A DNA stretch of 64,000 nucleotides from Cellulosimicrobium cellulans (GCF_006539945.1 NZ_BJNZ01000007.1:124001-188000); one strand, 5' to 3'. Positions 20,066-28,695 are shown, counted from the first letter of the stretch. A program made the numbers and translations. The notes: a model not told the origin generated them from the sequence alone.

Positions 20066-20590
20066 TCAGGCAGGTGCGGTGGTCGAGCCGTAGTGCGCCG
20101 CGAGCGCGGGGTAGTAGCTGTCCCACACCACGGTCGCGGGGTCGCGCCCGGCGCGGGCGGCGGCCAGGCGGTCGAGGTAGTACTCCCAGCCCGGTCCGAT
20201 CGACCCGGCGTCCTCGTCCGGGCCCAGCGCCTGGCGGAACACGAGGGCGGTGGTGCCGCCGTCGTCGGCCAGGTCGATCTCCAGGTGCCACGACGTCTCG
20301 CCGACGGCGGTCTCGACCACGAGCCGGCGCGGTGGGTCGCAGCGCAGGACCCGGCACTCGTCGCCGTCCGTCGCGCCCTCGGCGGTCATGACGAAGCGGA
20401 CGCTCCCCGTGGTCGGGTCCCCGTCCCACGTGCCGATCCAGGGCTCGAGGCCCGCCGGCTCGGTGAGGCTCGCCCAGACGGCCGCGACGGGTGCGGCGAA
20501 GGTCCGGCGCAGCACGATCCACCGGCCGTCGTCCTCGCGCACGACGGAACCGGTCGCCTCGACCCCCGGGCTCTCGGTCGTCTCGGACAT
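20066..20590 (-). CDS. SRPBCC (AHSA1/START-like) domain protein
   Basis: A small ligand-binding-fold protein of 174 residues. Typical AHSA1 features: RRTFAAPVAAVWASLTEPAGLEPWIG near the N-terminus, SVRFVMTAEG, VLRCDPPRRLVVET, and the C-terminal helix GWEYYLDRLAAARAGR. Such proteins bind hydrophobic ligands or act as co-chaperones; no partner is evident. The start ATG shares one base with the stop of the upstream ferritin-like gene (TGATG), so the two are coupled. Confidence 0.85.
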   Translation of the reverse strand: MSETTESPGVEATGSVVREDDGRWIVLRRTFAAPVAAVWASLTEPAGLEPWIGTWDGDPTTGSVRFVMTAEGATDGDECRVLRCDPPRRLVVETAVGETSWHLEIDLADDGGTTALVFRQALGPDEDAGSIGPGWEYYLDRLAAARAGRDPATVVWDSYYPALAAHYGSTTAPA

Positions 20591-21450
20591 CACAGCAGCG
20601 TAGGCAGGTCCGCGTCCCCGGGGAAGGCCGGTGCGCTCCTCGCGACGTCGTCCGCCGACGCCGGGCCGAGCATCGTCGGCTCGCCGTCCCCCAGGACGAG
20701 CCGCGCGCTCGCCCGGAACCGTCGGACGGCGTCGACCCACGCCCGGGCGGGCCGCAGGCCGCACGCGCGCAGCGCCGCCGCATGGTCCACGACGAGGACG
20801 GTCGCCGCGCCCAGCGCCACGACGCCCCACGCGGCACCGACGACGGTGCGCACCGGTCGCGGGGTGCCGGCGAACCCCTGCCGGAGGCGGTCGATCTGGA
20901 AGCGGAGGTGGTGGACCTCGTCGGAGGCGATCCGCCGGCCGACGCCGCGGAGCACCGGGTCGGGCGCCGCGCTCGCCAGGGCCGTGAAGTAGCCCATCGC
21001 GACGGACTCGGCGACGAGGAACAGCGCGATCTCGGTCCGCAGGCCGAGCAGGCGTCGGAGCGCGGTGAACGCCGCATCCGACCAGTGGGCGTCGAGCGTC
21101 GGTGCCCCGAGGTGCTCGAGCCCGCGCCGGAACAGCGCCGAGTGGCGCTGCTCCTCGACGACGAGGCGCTCGAGAGCGTCCACGTACACCGGGTCCCCCG
21201 CACGCCGCGCCTTGGCGAGCAGCCGGGCGCCGTCGCCGTCCTCGCCGAGCTCGAAGCGCTGGAAGGACCGGACGAACGCGGACCGGACGTCCGGCGGGAG
21301 CGTGCACGGGGCGTCCCAGTCGATCGTGGCCTCCGTCGCGAGCTGGGTGGCGCGGTTCGAGACGTAGTGGTCGACCCAGACGGTGAACGCCGGGGGCGAG
21401 CCCTCTCCGGTGGCCGGGGCGGTGGCGGTACGTGCGTCGTCGCTCGTCAT
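20590..21450 (-). CDS. Ferritin-like diiron domain protein
   Basis: 286 residues, helical. Carboxylate/His pairs that could form a diiron site are seen: RLVVEEQRHSALF (ExxH) and ASDEVHHLRFQ (ExxH), with further Glu in FQRFELGED and AESVAMGYF. This pattern fits ferritin-like oxidases or hydroxylases such as the AurF/DUF455 group, but I cannot name the reaction. A hydrophobic segment follows (VRTVVGAAWGVVALGAATVLV). ATG 21450 lies 7 nt after a minus-strand TACGTT, so translation is probably leaderless. Cotranscribed with the SRPBCC gene; such a pair may act on a common hydrophobic substrate (speculative). Confidence 0.65.
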   Translation of the reverse strand: MTSDDARTATAPATGEGSPPAFTVWVDHYVSNRATQLATEATIDWDAPCTLPPDVRSAFVRSFQRFELGEDGDGARLLAKARRAGDPVYVDALERLVVEEQRHSALFRRGLEHLGAPTLDAHWSDAAFTALRRLLGLRTEIALFLVAESVAMGYFTALASAAPDPVLRGVGRRIASDEVHHLRFQIDRLRQGFAGTPRPVRTVVGAAWGVVALGAATVLVVDHAAALRACGLRPARAWVDAVRRFRASARLVLGDGEPTMLGPASADDVARSAPAFPGDADLPTLL

Positions 21451-21578
21451 GGCCGGAAACGTAGACCCGTGCCGGGGCCCGAGGGACGACCTGCGCGGAA
21501 CCTCCTGAACGTTCCACCGGATACGCACAGCCGGGACGCAGGACCGTCGCGACCGGGGCGCTGTGGTACCACTAGGGA

Positions 21579-22394
21579 GTGCTGCCCGCCTTCTCCCTCC
21601 CGGTCTCCGGCGGGCTCGAGATCGACGGCCTGACCGTCCTCCTGCTCGTCCTCGCCGCCCTGACGGCGGGGTGGATCGACGCCGTCGTCGGCGGCGGCGG
21701 TCTGGTCCAGCTCCCCGCGCTGCTCCTCGTGCCCGGCATCAGCCCGGTCCAGGCGCTCGCGACGAACAAGCTCGCGAGCATCATGGGCACGTCGGTGAGC
21801 GCCGCGACGTACTACCGCCGCGTCGGACCTGACCTGCGGACGGCCGGCCCGATGGCGCTCGCGGCGCTGGTCGGCGCGATCGGCGGCGCCGCCCTCGCGT
21901 CGCGCATCCCGGCCGAGCTGTTCAAGCCGATCATCCTCGTGGTGCTCGTCGGCGTCGCGGCCTACACGATCGCGAAGCCGAAGCTGGGGCACACGACGAA
22001 CCTGCGCTGGGAGGGCAACGGGCACCGCTGGGCCGCGGCGGGGATCGGCCTCGTCATCGGCACGTACGACGGCCTCCTCGGCCCGGGCACGGGCACGTTC
22101 TTCGTCATCGCCCTCGTGAGCATCCTCGGGTACGCGTTCCTGCCCGCGTCGGCGCTGGCGAAGATCGCGAACTTCGCGACGAACGCGGGGGCGCTGATCT
22201 TCTTCGTCCCGTACGGCGCGGTGCTCTGGGGTCTTGGCCTGCTCATGGGCGCGGCGAACCTGCTCGGCGCCTACGTCGGCGCGCGCATGGCGGTCGCCAA
22301 GGGCAGCGCGTTCGTCCGGGTCGTGTTCGTCGTCGTGGTCGGGGCGCTCATCCTCAAGCTCGGGTACGACGTCGTCGCCGACCTGACCGCCTGA
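21579..22394 (+). CDS. TSUP (TauE/SafE) family permease
   Basis: Inner-membrane transporter, 271 residues with seven to eight helices. The family repeats are visible: GWIDAVVGGGGLVQLPALL...ATNKLASIMGTSVSAATYYRR in the first half and GTYDGLLGPGTGTFFVIAL...ALAKIANFATNAGALIFF in the second. TSUP proteins export or take up sulfite, sulfonates or organic acids; the substrate is unknown here. GTG start 6 nt after TACCAC suggests leaderless expression. No terminator is visible before the operator region of the next cluster. Confidence 0.88.
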   Translation: MLPAFSLPVSGGLEIDGLTVLLLVLAALTAGWIDAVVGGGGLVQLPALLLVPGISPVQALATNKLASIMGTSVSAATYYRRVGPDLRTAGPMALAALVGAIGGAALASRIPAELFKPIILVVLVGVAAYTIAKPKLGHTTNLRWEGNGHRWAAAGIGLVIGTYDGLLGPGTGTFFVIALVSILGYAFLPASALAKIANFATNAGALIFFVPYGAVLWGLGLLMGAANLLGAYVGARMAVAKGSAFVRVVFVVVVGALILKLGYDVVADLTA

Positions 22395-22424
22395 CCGCGC
22401 CCTCCGCGACCCGCGATCACGGCC

Positions 22425-22491
22425 TGGTGTCACGTGGTGTCAAGAATGTTGTCGCCAGGGGTTGTAGTGACACCACAAGTGGTGCCATGAT
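22425..22491 (+). promoter_or_regulatory. Promoter and repeated operators of the RHH/DUF4097/ABC cluster
   Basis: TGGTGTCA occurs at 22425-22432 and 22435-22442 (10 bp apart, same helix face), TGACACCA at 22468-22475 and TGGTGCCA at 22480-22487; the last two form the symmetrical CACCAC-AA-GTGGTG. The promoter is TTGTAG (22463-22468), 17-bp spacer, CATGAT (22486-22491), then 6 nt to the start codon. The inner sites lie between -35 and -10, so a bound protein would block transcription. The ribbon-helix-helix protein encoded next is the obvious candidate. Confidence 0.75.
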
Positions 22492-22497
22492 GGCGTC

Positions 22498-23049
22498 ATG
22501 GACCTCACCCCGTATGTCGACGACCTCCAGAACCGCCTCGCCGCCGCCGCGGACGCCGCCGGGGACGACGGCCGTCGCCTCGCCGAGCGGCTGACCGCGC
22601 CGCTCGACGCGGCCGTGCGGCTCGTCCTGCTCGACGCGCTCTCGGACGCGGCGGGCGAGATCTCCGCGGAGCTCGCGCCCGGGTCGGTCGACGTGCGGCT
22701 GCGGGGCGGCGCCCCGGAGTTCGTCGTCGCCGCCCCGGCCACGGCGGCCCCGCCCGCGGCCCCCGGTGAAGCGGCGTACGGCGCCGCTCCGGCGTCGGCG
22801 ACGCCCCCCGCGTCGCTCGCGGCCGGGTCGGCCGACGTCGAGTCCGGCGCCACGACCCGCACCACCCTGCGCCTGCCCGACCACCTCAAGACGCAGGCCG
22901 AGACCGCCGCCGCTCGCGACGGCGTCTCCGTCAACACCTGGCTCGTGCGCGCGGTCGCCGCGGCGCTCGAGCAGTCCACCGGACGCCCGGCCGCCCAGGG
23001 CCGTCCGCAGCCGCGCGGCTCGGCCCGCGTCACCGGCTGGGTGCGCTGA
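22498..23049 (+). CDS. Ribbon-helix-helix (HicB-like) regulator
   Basis: 183 residues: an N-terminal alpha-helical region (about 1-75), an Ala/Pro linker, and a C-terminal ribbon-helix-helix motif TTRTTLRLPDHLKTQAETAA...VSVNTWLVRAVAAALEQ, followed by an Arg-rich tail. RHH proteins bind tandem short operators as dimers, matching the repeated TGGTGTCA/TGACACCA sites before this gene and before the DUF4097 gene. No HicA-type toxin is adjacent, so it is more likely a cluster regulator than an antitoxin. Expression is probably leaderless (ATG 6 nt after CATGAT). Confidence 0.75.
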   Translation: MDLTPYVDDLQNRLAAAADAAGDDGRRLAERLTAPLDAAVRLVLLDALSDAAGEISAELAPGSVDVRLRGGAPEFVVAAPATAAPPAAPGEAAYGAAPASATPPASLAAGSADVESGATTRTTLRLPDHLKTQAETAAARDGVSVNTWLVRAVAAALEQSTGRPAAQGRPQPRGSARVTGWVR

Positions 23050-23089
23050 CCGCTCCCGGTCCGCTCGCTCCGCCCCTCCCACCACCCGC

Positions 23090-23108
23090 TGACACCACAC
23101 CGACACCA
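23090..23108 (+). promoter_or_regulatory. Second operator pair before the DUF4097 gene
   Basis: TGACACCA (23090-23097) and CGACACCA (23101-23108), 11 bp apart, match the elements upstream of the RHH gene. They precede the GGAG ribosome site of the DUF4097 gene, implying a second control point for the same regulator. Confidence 0.6.
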
Positions 23109-23124
23109 CCGTTGGAGCTCCGTC

Positions 23125-23967
23125 ATGCCCACTTTCCCCGCGTCCCAGCCCGTCCCGGTCGTCGTGGACGTGCCCTTCGCCAACCTGCACGTCGTCGCCG
23201 GCGACCGTGACGACGTCGTCGTGACGGTCCTGCCGACGGACCCTTCGAAGTCCGGCAGCGTGCGCGCCGCGGAGGAGATCCGCGTCGACAGCGACGGCAG
23301 CACGGTGACCATCACCTACCCCGGCTCGTGGAAGCAGTTCGTGCTCCCGTTCGCCTCGGGCACCGCCGACATCACGGTCGAGCTGCCCACCGGCTCCGAC
23401 CTGAGCGGCAAGACCGGCTCGCTGTACACCGAGGGCTCCCTCGGCACCGTGGACATGACGCTCTCTGCCGGCGACGCGCGGCTGGAGGACGTCGACCGCC
23501 TCGACGTCAAGGCGTCCGCCGGCTCGGTCGCGGCACGGCGCGTGAGCGGCTCCGTGAACGTCCGGGTCAGCGCCGGGTCGGTCCGCATCGACGAGGTCGC
23601 CGGCGGCGGCACGGTCAAGGCGACCAACGGCACGACGACGGTCGGCGCCGTCACGGGCACCCTCGAGGTGCACGGCGCGCACGCCGACATCGCCGTGGGA
23701 CTCGTCACCGGGACGCTCACCGCCCGGTCCGCGCACGCCGGCATCCGGGTCGACAGCCTGGAGTCCGGCAGCGCCACCCTCACCACCTCCTACGGCTCGA
23801 TCGAGGTGGGCGTGCCCGAGGGCACGGCGGCCTTCCTCAACGCGAGCTCGGAGCACGGCAGCGTCCGCAACCACCTCACGCCCACGGAGGGTCCCGTCGA
23901 GGACGAGTCCACCGCGGAGATCCACGCCAGCACCGGCTACGGCGACGTCGTCGTCCGCCGGCCCTGA
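23125..23967 (+). CDS. DUF4097-family beta-helix protein
   Basis: 280 residues without a signal peptide or membrane helix. From about residue 85 it is a run of short beta-strand repeats (GDARLEDVDRLDVKASAGSVAARRVSGSVNVRVSAGSVRIDEV...), the right-handed helix pattern of DUF4097 / putative adhesin proteins. The repeats alternate ASAGSV, SAGSVRI and ASTGYGDVVVRR phrases. Function unknown; in other Gram-positives such proteins accompany envelope-stress systems. Here it lies between an RHH regulator and an ABC exporter, so it may sense or scaffold at the membrane (inference). Confidence 0.8.
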   Translation: MPTFPASQPVPVVVDVPFANLHVVAGDRDDVVVTVLPTDPSKSGSVRAAEEIRVDSDGSTVTITYPGSWKQFVLPFASGTADITVELPTGSDLSGKTGSLYTEGSLGTVDMTLSAGDARLEDVDRLDVKASAGSVAARRVSGSVNVRVSAGSVRIDEVAGGGTVKATNGTTTVGAVTGTLEVHGAHADIAVGLVTGTLTARSAHAGIRVDSLESGSATLTTSYGSIEVGVPEGTAAFLNASSEHGSVRNHLTPTEGPVEDESTAEIHASTGYGDVVVRRP

Positions 23968-23996
23968 CCCCACCTCAGAGAGACGGAGACCTGAAC

Positions 23997-24827
23997 ATGT
24001 CTGTCGACCAGTCCGTCGTGCCTGCCGTGCGGGTACGAGGCATCGAGAAGTCGTTCGGCGACCTGCGCGTGCTGCGCGGGGTCGACCTGGACGTGACCGC
24101 TGGCAGCATCTTCGCGCTGCTGGGGTCCAACGGGGCGGGCAAGACGACGCTCGTGCGGATCCTGTCGACGCTGCTCGCGCCGGACGCCGGGACCGCGAGC
24201 GTGCACGGCCACGACATCGTCGACCAGCCCGGGCAGGTCCGGGAGTCGATCTCCCTGACCGGGCAGTTCGCCGCCGTGGACGAGGTCCTCACGGGCCGGG
24301 AGAACCTCGTGCTCGTCGCACGCCTGCGCCACCTGAAGAACCCCGGCCAGGTCGCGGACGACCTGCTCGCCCGCTTCTCGCTGACCGACGCGGGCTCGCG
24401 CCGGGCGGGGACGTACTCCGGCGGCATGCGCCGTCGCCTCGACATCGCGATGAGCCTGATCGGCGACCCGCCGGTCATCTTCCTCGACGAGCCCACGACC
24501 GGCCTGGACCCGCAGGCCCGCATCGAGGTCTGGGCGACGGTGCGCCGGCTCGCCGAGGGCGGCACGACCGTCCTGCTCACGACGCAGTACCTCGACGAGG
24601 CCGAGCAGCTCGCGGACCGGATCGCGATCCTGCACCGGGGCACCATCATCCAGAACGGCACCCTGGCCGAGCTCAAGGCGCTCCTGCCGCCCGCGCAGGT
24701 CGAGTACGTCGAGAAGCAGCCGTCCCTGGAGGACGTGTTCCTCACCCTCGTCGGCGACACCGGCGAGGACCCCACGACCCCGACGACCGCCGAGGGCACC
24801 CAGCCCGCCGGAGAGGAGCTCCGATGA
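23997..24827 (+). CDS. DrrA-like ABC exporter ATPase
   Basis: 276 residues. Walker A GSNGAGKTT, signature YSGGMRRRLDIAMSL, Walker B VIFLDEPTTGLD, H-loop LLTTQYLDEAEQL. The LTGQFAAVDEVLTGRENLVLVARL segment and short C-terminus are typical of daunorubicin-resistance (DrrA) ATPases. The stop overlaps the permease start as ATGA. Probably exports a hydrophobic compound or lipid; substrate unknown. Third gene of the RHH-controlled cluster. Confidence 0.92.
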   Translation: MSVDQSVVPAVRVRGIEKSFGDLRVLRGVDLDVTAGSIFALLGSNGAGKTTLVRILSTLLAPDAGTASVHGHDIVDQPGQVRESISLTGQFAAVDEVLTGRENLVLVARLRHLKNPGQVADDLLARFSLTDAGSRRAGTYSGGMRRRLDIAMSLIGDPPVIFLDEPTTGLDPQARIEVWATVRRLAEGGTTVLLTTQYLDEAEQLADRIAILHRGTIIQNGTLAELKALLPPAQVEYVEKQPSLEDVFLTLVGDTGEDPTTPTTAEGTQPAGEELR

Positions 24828-25588
24828 CCACGCACGCCCTGGCCGACACCCGTGTCCTGACCGGCCGCTCGCTGCGCCACATCCTGCGCAGCCCGGACAC
24901 GATCATCACGACCGCGGTCACCCCGATCGCGCTCATGCTGCTGTTCGTCTACGTCCTCGGCGGTGCGATCGACACCGGAGCCGCCGGGTCGTACATCGAC
25001 TACATGCTGCCCGGCATCCTGCTCATCACCGTCGCGTCGGGCGTCGCGTACACGTCGTACCGGCTGTTCCTCGACCTCCAGGGCGGCATCTTCGAGCGGT
25101 TCCAGTCGATGCCCGTCGCGCGGTCCAGCGTCCTGTGGGCGCACGTGCTCACGTCGCTCGTCGCGAACGTCGTCTCGGTGACGATCGTCGTCGGCGTCGC
25201 GCTCCTCATGGGGTTCCGCACCGACGCGTCGGTAGGCGCCTGGCTCGCCGTGCTGGGGATCCTCGTGCTGTTCACGCTCGCCCTGACGTGGCTCGCGGTG
25301 GTCGCCGGCCTCTCGGCCAAGACGGTCGACGGCGCCTCGGCGTTCAGCTACCCGCTGATCTTCCTGCCGTTCATCAGCTCCGCGTTCGTGCCGACGGACA
25401 GCATGCCGACGCCGGTCGCCTGGTTCGCCGAGAACCAGCCGGTCACCGCGATCGTCGACACGCTGCGCGCGCTGTTCGGCGGGCAGCCCGTCGGCTCCGA
25501 CATCTGGGTCGCGCTCGCGTGGCTCCTCGGGATCCTCGCCGTCGCGTACGCGTGGGCCGTCGCGATCTACCGTCGCAAGATGCGCTGA
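24824..25588 (+). CDS. DrrB-like ABC-2 exporter permease
   Basis: 254 residues with six membrane helices and the ABC-2 signature FERFQSMPVARSSVLWAHVLTSLVANVVSVTIV in the central part. FISSAFVPTDSMPTPVAWFAENQPVTAIVDTLRAL near the end is the conserved extracytoplasmic loop of the DrrB family. Translationally coupled to the ATPase. Last gene of the cluster; two inverted repeats follow. Confidence 0.92.
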   Translation: MTTHALADTRVLTGRSLRHILRSPDTIITTAVTPIALMLLFVYVLGGAIDTGAAGSYIDYMLPGILLITVASGVAYTSYRLFLDLQGGIFERFQSMPVARSSVLWAHVLTSLVANVVSVTIVVGVALLMGFRTDASVGAWLAVLGILVLFTLALTWLAVVAGLSAKTVDGASAFSYPLIFLPFISSAFVPTDSMPTPVAWFAENQPVTAIVDTLRALFGGQPVGSDIWVALAWLLGILAVAYAWAVAIYRRKMR

Positions 25589-25602
25589 CCGGGGAGCGCG
25601 AA

Positions 25603-25708
25603 CGGTCCCGGCACGGTGGAGGTGCCGTCCGAGCCAGGGGCGTGGCGCGGGACGGCGTCCCGTGCCGGGACCGTCTGCCGGTGAGGGGCCGCCGTGCGGT
25701 CCCTCACC
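25603..25708. terminator. Bidirectional terminator region between convergent operons
   Basis: Long-range perfect inverted repeat CGGTCCCGGCACG (25603-25615) and CGTGCCGGGACCG (25661-25673) with 45 nt between, then a compact hairpin GGTGAGGG/CCCTCACC (25680-25708). No T run. Placed between two converging operons, so likely to stop transcription from both sides. Confidence 0.55.
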
Positions 25709-25726
25709 TGTCCGTGCGGCGACCCG

Positions 25727-26899
25727 CTAGGCGGAGCGCTCCGGCCGGCCGGCCGGGATCACGTCCGGGCCGCCGGTCGCCTGGTCGGCCTCCGTCACCG
25801 CGCCGATGTCGTCGCCGTGCACCGGTGCACCCGGGACGTCGACGTGCGGGGAGTCGGGCGGGGGCGGGGTGACGCTGCCCTCGAGCAGGTCGGGGCGGTC
25901 GGCGACGGTCGTGATGCCGCTCGACACCTTGTAGCCCTTCTTGCGCAGGGCGCGCGCCCGCTCGCCGGCCGACCGCAGGCGGGGGTTCACGTACTCGTCG
26001 ATCCCGAAGTTGATGAGCGACAGGGCCATGCCGAGCAGCGCGATGCACAGGCCGGCGGGGACGTACCACCACCAGTAGTCCGGGAACGCGCCGTTCTGCT
26101 GGGCCCAGAAGAGGATCGTGCCCCAGTTGAGGTTCGTGATGGGGATGACCCCGATGAAGGCGAGGGTCGTCAGGCCGAGGACCGCGGCGGTCACGGTGCC
26201 GACGAAGCTCGACGCGATGATCGCGGTGAGGTTCGGCAGCATCTCGACGGCGATGATGCGGTGGATCGGCTCGCCGTTCGCCCGTGCCGCCTGGATGAAG
26301 TCCCGGTTCCGGAGCGAGAGGGTCTGCGCCCGCAGGACGCGCGCGCCCCAGGCCCAGCCCGTGATCGCGAGCACCGTGGAGACGAGCAGGAGGCTCGGGT
26401 TCTCCTGCTGCGACGCGACGATGATCATGAGCGGCAGGCCCGGCAGGACGAGGAAGACGTTCGTCAGCGCCGACAGCGACTCGCTGCGCCACCCCGCGAT
26501 GTATCCGGCGGTCACCCCGACGATCACCGCGACGAGCGTCGCGATGATGCCGGAGACGAAGCCGACGACCAGCACGCCCCGCGTGCCGTAGACGATCTGG
26601 CTGAGGACGTCCTCGCCCATGTGCGTCGTGCCGAGCAGGTGCTGCGCGGACGGCGGCTGCTTGAGCGCGGTGAAGTCCTTCTCGAGCGGGCCGTAGGGCG
26701 CGAGGAGGTCGCCGAAGATCGCGACGAGCGTGAACACGGCGAGGATGATCAGACCCGTGAGCGACTTGGCGTTGCGGAACATCGCGAACGACGCCCCGGC
26801 GCGGCGCGCGAGGCCGCGTCCGGAGGAGCCGCCCGGGGCGGTGGTCGGGGTCGTGGGCGCCGCGGCCTCGGTCGTCGCGGTCGTGGTGGTGGACGTCAT
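25727..26899 (-). CDS. Opp/Dpp-type ABC importer permease (DppC-like)
   Basis: 390 residues: a Thr/Ala-rich cytoplasmic N-terminus, six membrane helices with the DppC landmarks YGPLEKDF...HLLGTTHMGEDVLSQIVYGTR and the EAA motif NRDFIQAARANGEPIHRIIAVEMLPN, then an unusual hydrophilic C-terminal tail of about 80 residues rich in Pro, Asp and Gly. Last gene of the GH3/Opp operon, 3 bp after the DppB-like gene. Together with the binding protein and two ATPases it forms a complete peptide/oligosaccharide importer; the beta-glucosidase in the operon favours oligosaccharides. Confidence 0.92.
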   Translation of the reverse strand: MTSTTTTATTEAAAPTTPTTAPGGSSGRGLARRAGASFAMFRNAKSLTGLIILAVFTLVAIFGDLLAPYGPLEKDFTALKQPPSAQHLLGTTHMGEDVLSQIVYGTRGVLVVGFVSGIIATLVAVIVGVTAGYIAGWRSESLSALTNVFLVLPGLPLMIIVASQQENPSLLLVSTVLAITGWAWGARVLRAQTLSLRNRDFIQAARANGEPIHRIIAVEMLPNLTAIIASSFVGTVTAAVLGLTTLAFIGVIPITNLNWGTILFWAQQNGAFPDYWWWYVPAGLCIALLGMALSLINFGIDEYVNPRLRSAGERARALRKKGYKVSSGITTVADRPDLLEGSVTPPPPDSPHVDVPGAPVHGDDIGAVTEADQATGGPDVIPAGRPERSA

Positions 26900-26902
26900 G
26901 GC

Positions 26903-27886
26903 TCAGGCCTCCGTCTGACGCGTGCGCGGGTCGAGGGCGGCGTAGGCGACGTCCGCCAGGATGTTCGCGACGAGGACCGAGAGCGTGATGACGAGGAAGA
27001 GTCCCTGCATCAGCGGGTAGTCCTTCGCGTTGGTGGCGTCGAGCAGCAGCTTGCCCACCCCGGGGTAGGAGAAGACGAGCTCCATGACGAGCGTGCCGCC
27101 CACGATGAAGCCGAGGGACAGGGCGAAGCTCGAGAGCTGCGGCAGCACCGCGTTGCGCGACGCGTAGCGCGTGAGCACCTTGCGGGGCGGGAGGCCCTTG
27201 GCCTGGGCCACCGTCACGTAGTCCTCGTCGAGGACGGTGATCATCATGTTCCGCATCCCGAGCACCCAGCCGCCCAGCGACGCGACGACGATGGTCAGGG
27301 CGGGCAGCGTGCCGTGCTGGATCACGTCCCAGGCGAACTCCCACGACCACTCGGGCGACGCGCCCTTGCTGTACGCGTGGGACGCCGGGAACCAGCCGAG
27401 CATGCTCGAGAAGACCGCGATGGCGATGAGGCCCATCCAGAAGTACGGGACGGTCGAGAAGAACGTCGAGATGGGCACGATCGCGTCGGCCTTGCTCCCG
27501 CGGCGCCAGCCGATGATCGCGCCGAGGCCGCTGCCGAGGAAGAAGCTGAGGATCGTCGCGATGCCGACGAGCCCGAGCGTCCACGGCAGGGCGGCCGCGA
27601 TCACGTCGCCCACGGGGGCGAGCCCCTTGGAGAACGAGCGACCGAGGTCGCCGCTGAGCATGAGGCCCCAGTAGTCGACGTACTGCTGGAAGAGCGACCG
27701 GCCGTCGTCGAGCCCGAAGAGGGTGCGCAGCGACTCGGCCGCCTCGGGGCTGATCTTCCCCTGGTTCTTCGCGAGGTACGCGGAGACCGGGTCGCCCTTC
27801 ATCATCCGGGGCAGGAAGAAGTTGATCGTGATCGCCGCCCAGGCGGTGAACAGGTAGAAGGCGGTGCGGCGGGCGAAGAATCGCAA
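26903..27886 (-). CDS. Opp/Dpp-type ABC importer permease (DppB-like)
   Basis: 327 residues, six helices. N-terminal FFARRTAFYLFTAWAAITINFFLPR is the standard DppB leader helix; the EAA motif DEDYVTVAQAKGLPPRKVLTRYASRNAVLPQ and MELVFSYPGVGKLLLDA are intact. The start is TTG, supported by GAGGAG about 9 nt upstream and by the family N-terminus; no in-frame ATG fits. It begins 5 nt after the ATPase stop. TTG start may lower translation relative to neighbours. Confidence 0.92.
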   Translation of the reverse strand: MRFFARRTAFYLFTAWAAITINFFLPRMMKGDPVSAYLAKNQGKISPEAAESLRTLFGLDDGRSLFQQYVDYWGLMLSGDLGRSFSKGLAPVGDVIAAALPWTLGLVGIATILSFFLGSGLGAIIGWRRGSKADAIVPISTFFSTVPYFWMGLIAIAVFSSMLGWFPASHAYSKGASPEWSWEFAWDVIQHGTLPALTIVVASLGGWVLGMRNMMITVLDEDYVTVAQAKGLPPRKVLTRYASRNAVLPQLSSFALSLGFIVGGTLVMELVFSYPGVGKLLLDATNAKDYPLMQGLFLVITLSVLVANILADVAYAALDPRTRQTEA

Positions 27887-27891
27887 CGGGA

Positions 27892-28695
27892 TCAGCTCCT
27901 CGACGATGCGGGGCCGGTGCCGGAGAAGTGGACCTCCGGGTTGGGCGAGGCATCGCGTAGCGCGCGGGTGTAGGGATGCTGGGGCTCGAGGATCACGTCG
28001 TCGGCCGGGCCGTGCTCCACGACCTTGCCGTGGTGCAGGACCATGATCTCGTCGCTGAAGTGGCGCGCGGTCGCCAGGTCGTGCGTGATGTAGAGGACCC
28101 CGAGGTTCGCCTCGCGCTGGAGCTCGGCGAGGAGGTTGAGGACGCCGAGGCGGATCGACACGTCGAGCATCGAGACCGGCTCGTCCGCGATGAGCAGCGA
28201 CGGTCGCGACGCGAGGGCGCGCGCGATCGCGACGCGCTGGCGCTGGCCGCCGGACAGCTCGTGCGGGCGCCGGTCCACGACCCCGCCGTCCAGGTGGACG
28301 CGGTCGAGGAGGCGGTGCACCTCGGCGTCGACCTCGTCCTTCGGGACCACGTGGTCGAGGCGCAGCGGGCGCTCGAGGTGGTGGCGGATCGTGTGGTACG
28401 GGTTGAGCGACGCGAACGGGTCCTGGAAGACCATGCGGATCTGCTGCCGGTAGGTGCGCAGAGCCCGTCCCCGGCGGGGGATGGGGGCGCCGTCGAGCAG
28501 GATCTCGCCGGACGTGGCGCGCTCGAGCTGCGTGAGGATCTTCGCGATCGTCGACTTGCCGCTGCCGCTCTGCCCGACGAGCGCGACGGTGCGCCCCGAG
28601 GTGAGCGTGAAGCTGACGTCGTCGAGCGCGAGCAGGTCGCCGGAGCCCCGGACCTTGTACTTCTTGCTGACGTGCGAGAACTCGAGGGTGGTCAT
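27892..28695 (-). CDS. Opp/Dpp-type ABC importer ATPase (second, DppF-like)
   Basis: 267 residues. Walker A GQSGSGKS, Q-loop MVFQDPFASLNP, signature LSGGQRQRVAIARAL, Walker B LLIADEPVSMLD, H-loop YITHDLATARHF. It ends soon after the family HPYTRALRDA motif, so the Fe-S cysteine motif found in many Opp ATPases is missing. The ATG overlaps the stop of the first ATPase by one base (TGATG). Confidence 0.93.
   Translation of the reverse strand: MTTLEFSHVSKKYKVRGSGDLLALDDVSFTLTSGRTVALVGQSGSGKSTIAKILTQLERATSGEILLDGAPIPRRGRALRTYRQQIRMVFQDPFASLNPYHTIRHHLERPLRLDHVVPKDEVDAEVHRLLDRVHLDGGVVDRRPHELSGGQRQRVAIARALASRPSLLIADEPVSMLDVSIRLGVLNLLAELQREANLGVLYITHDLATARHFSDEIMVLHHGKVVEHGPADDVILEPQHPYTRALRDASPNPEVHFSGTGPASSRS

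Noticed and set aside
17865-21203. Very long open frames antisense to dnaX, recR and other genes
   Set aside because: They lie opposite well-recognised proteins, have Arg/Ala/Pro-only composition and no family motifs; in such GC-rich DNA stops are rare in shadow frames.
22498-23049. HicAB toxin-antitoxin system
   Set aside because: Only the RHH-type protein is present; no HicA-like small toxin is adjacent and the cluster continues with DUF4097 and ABC genes.
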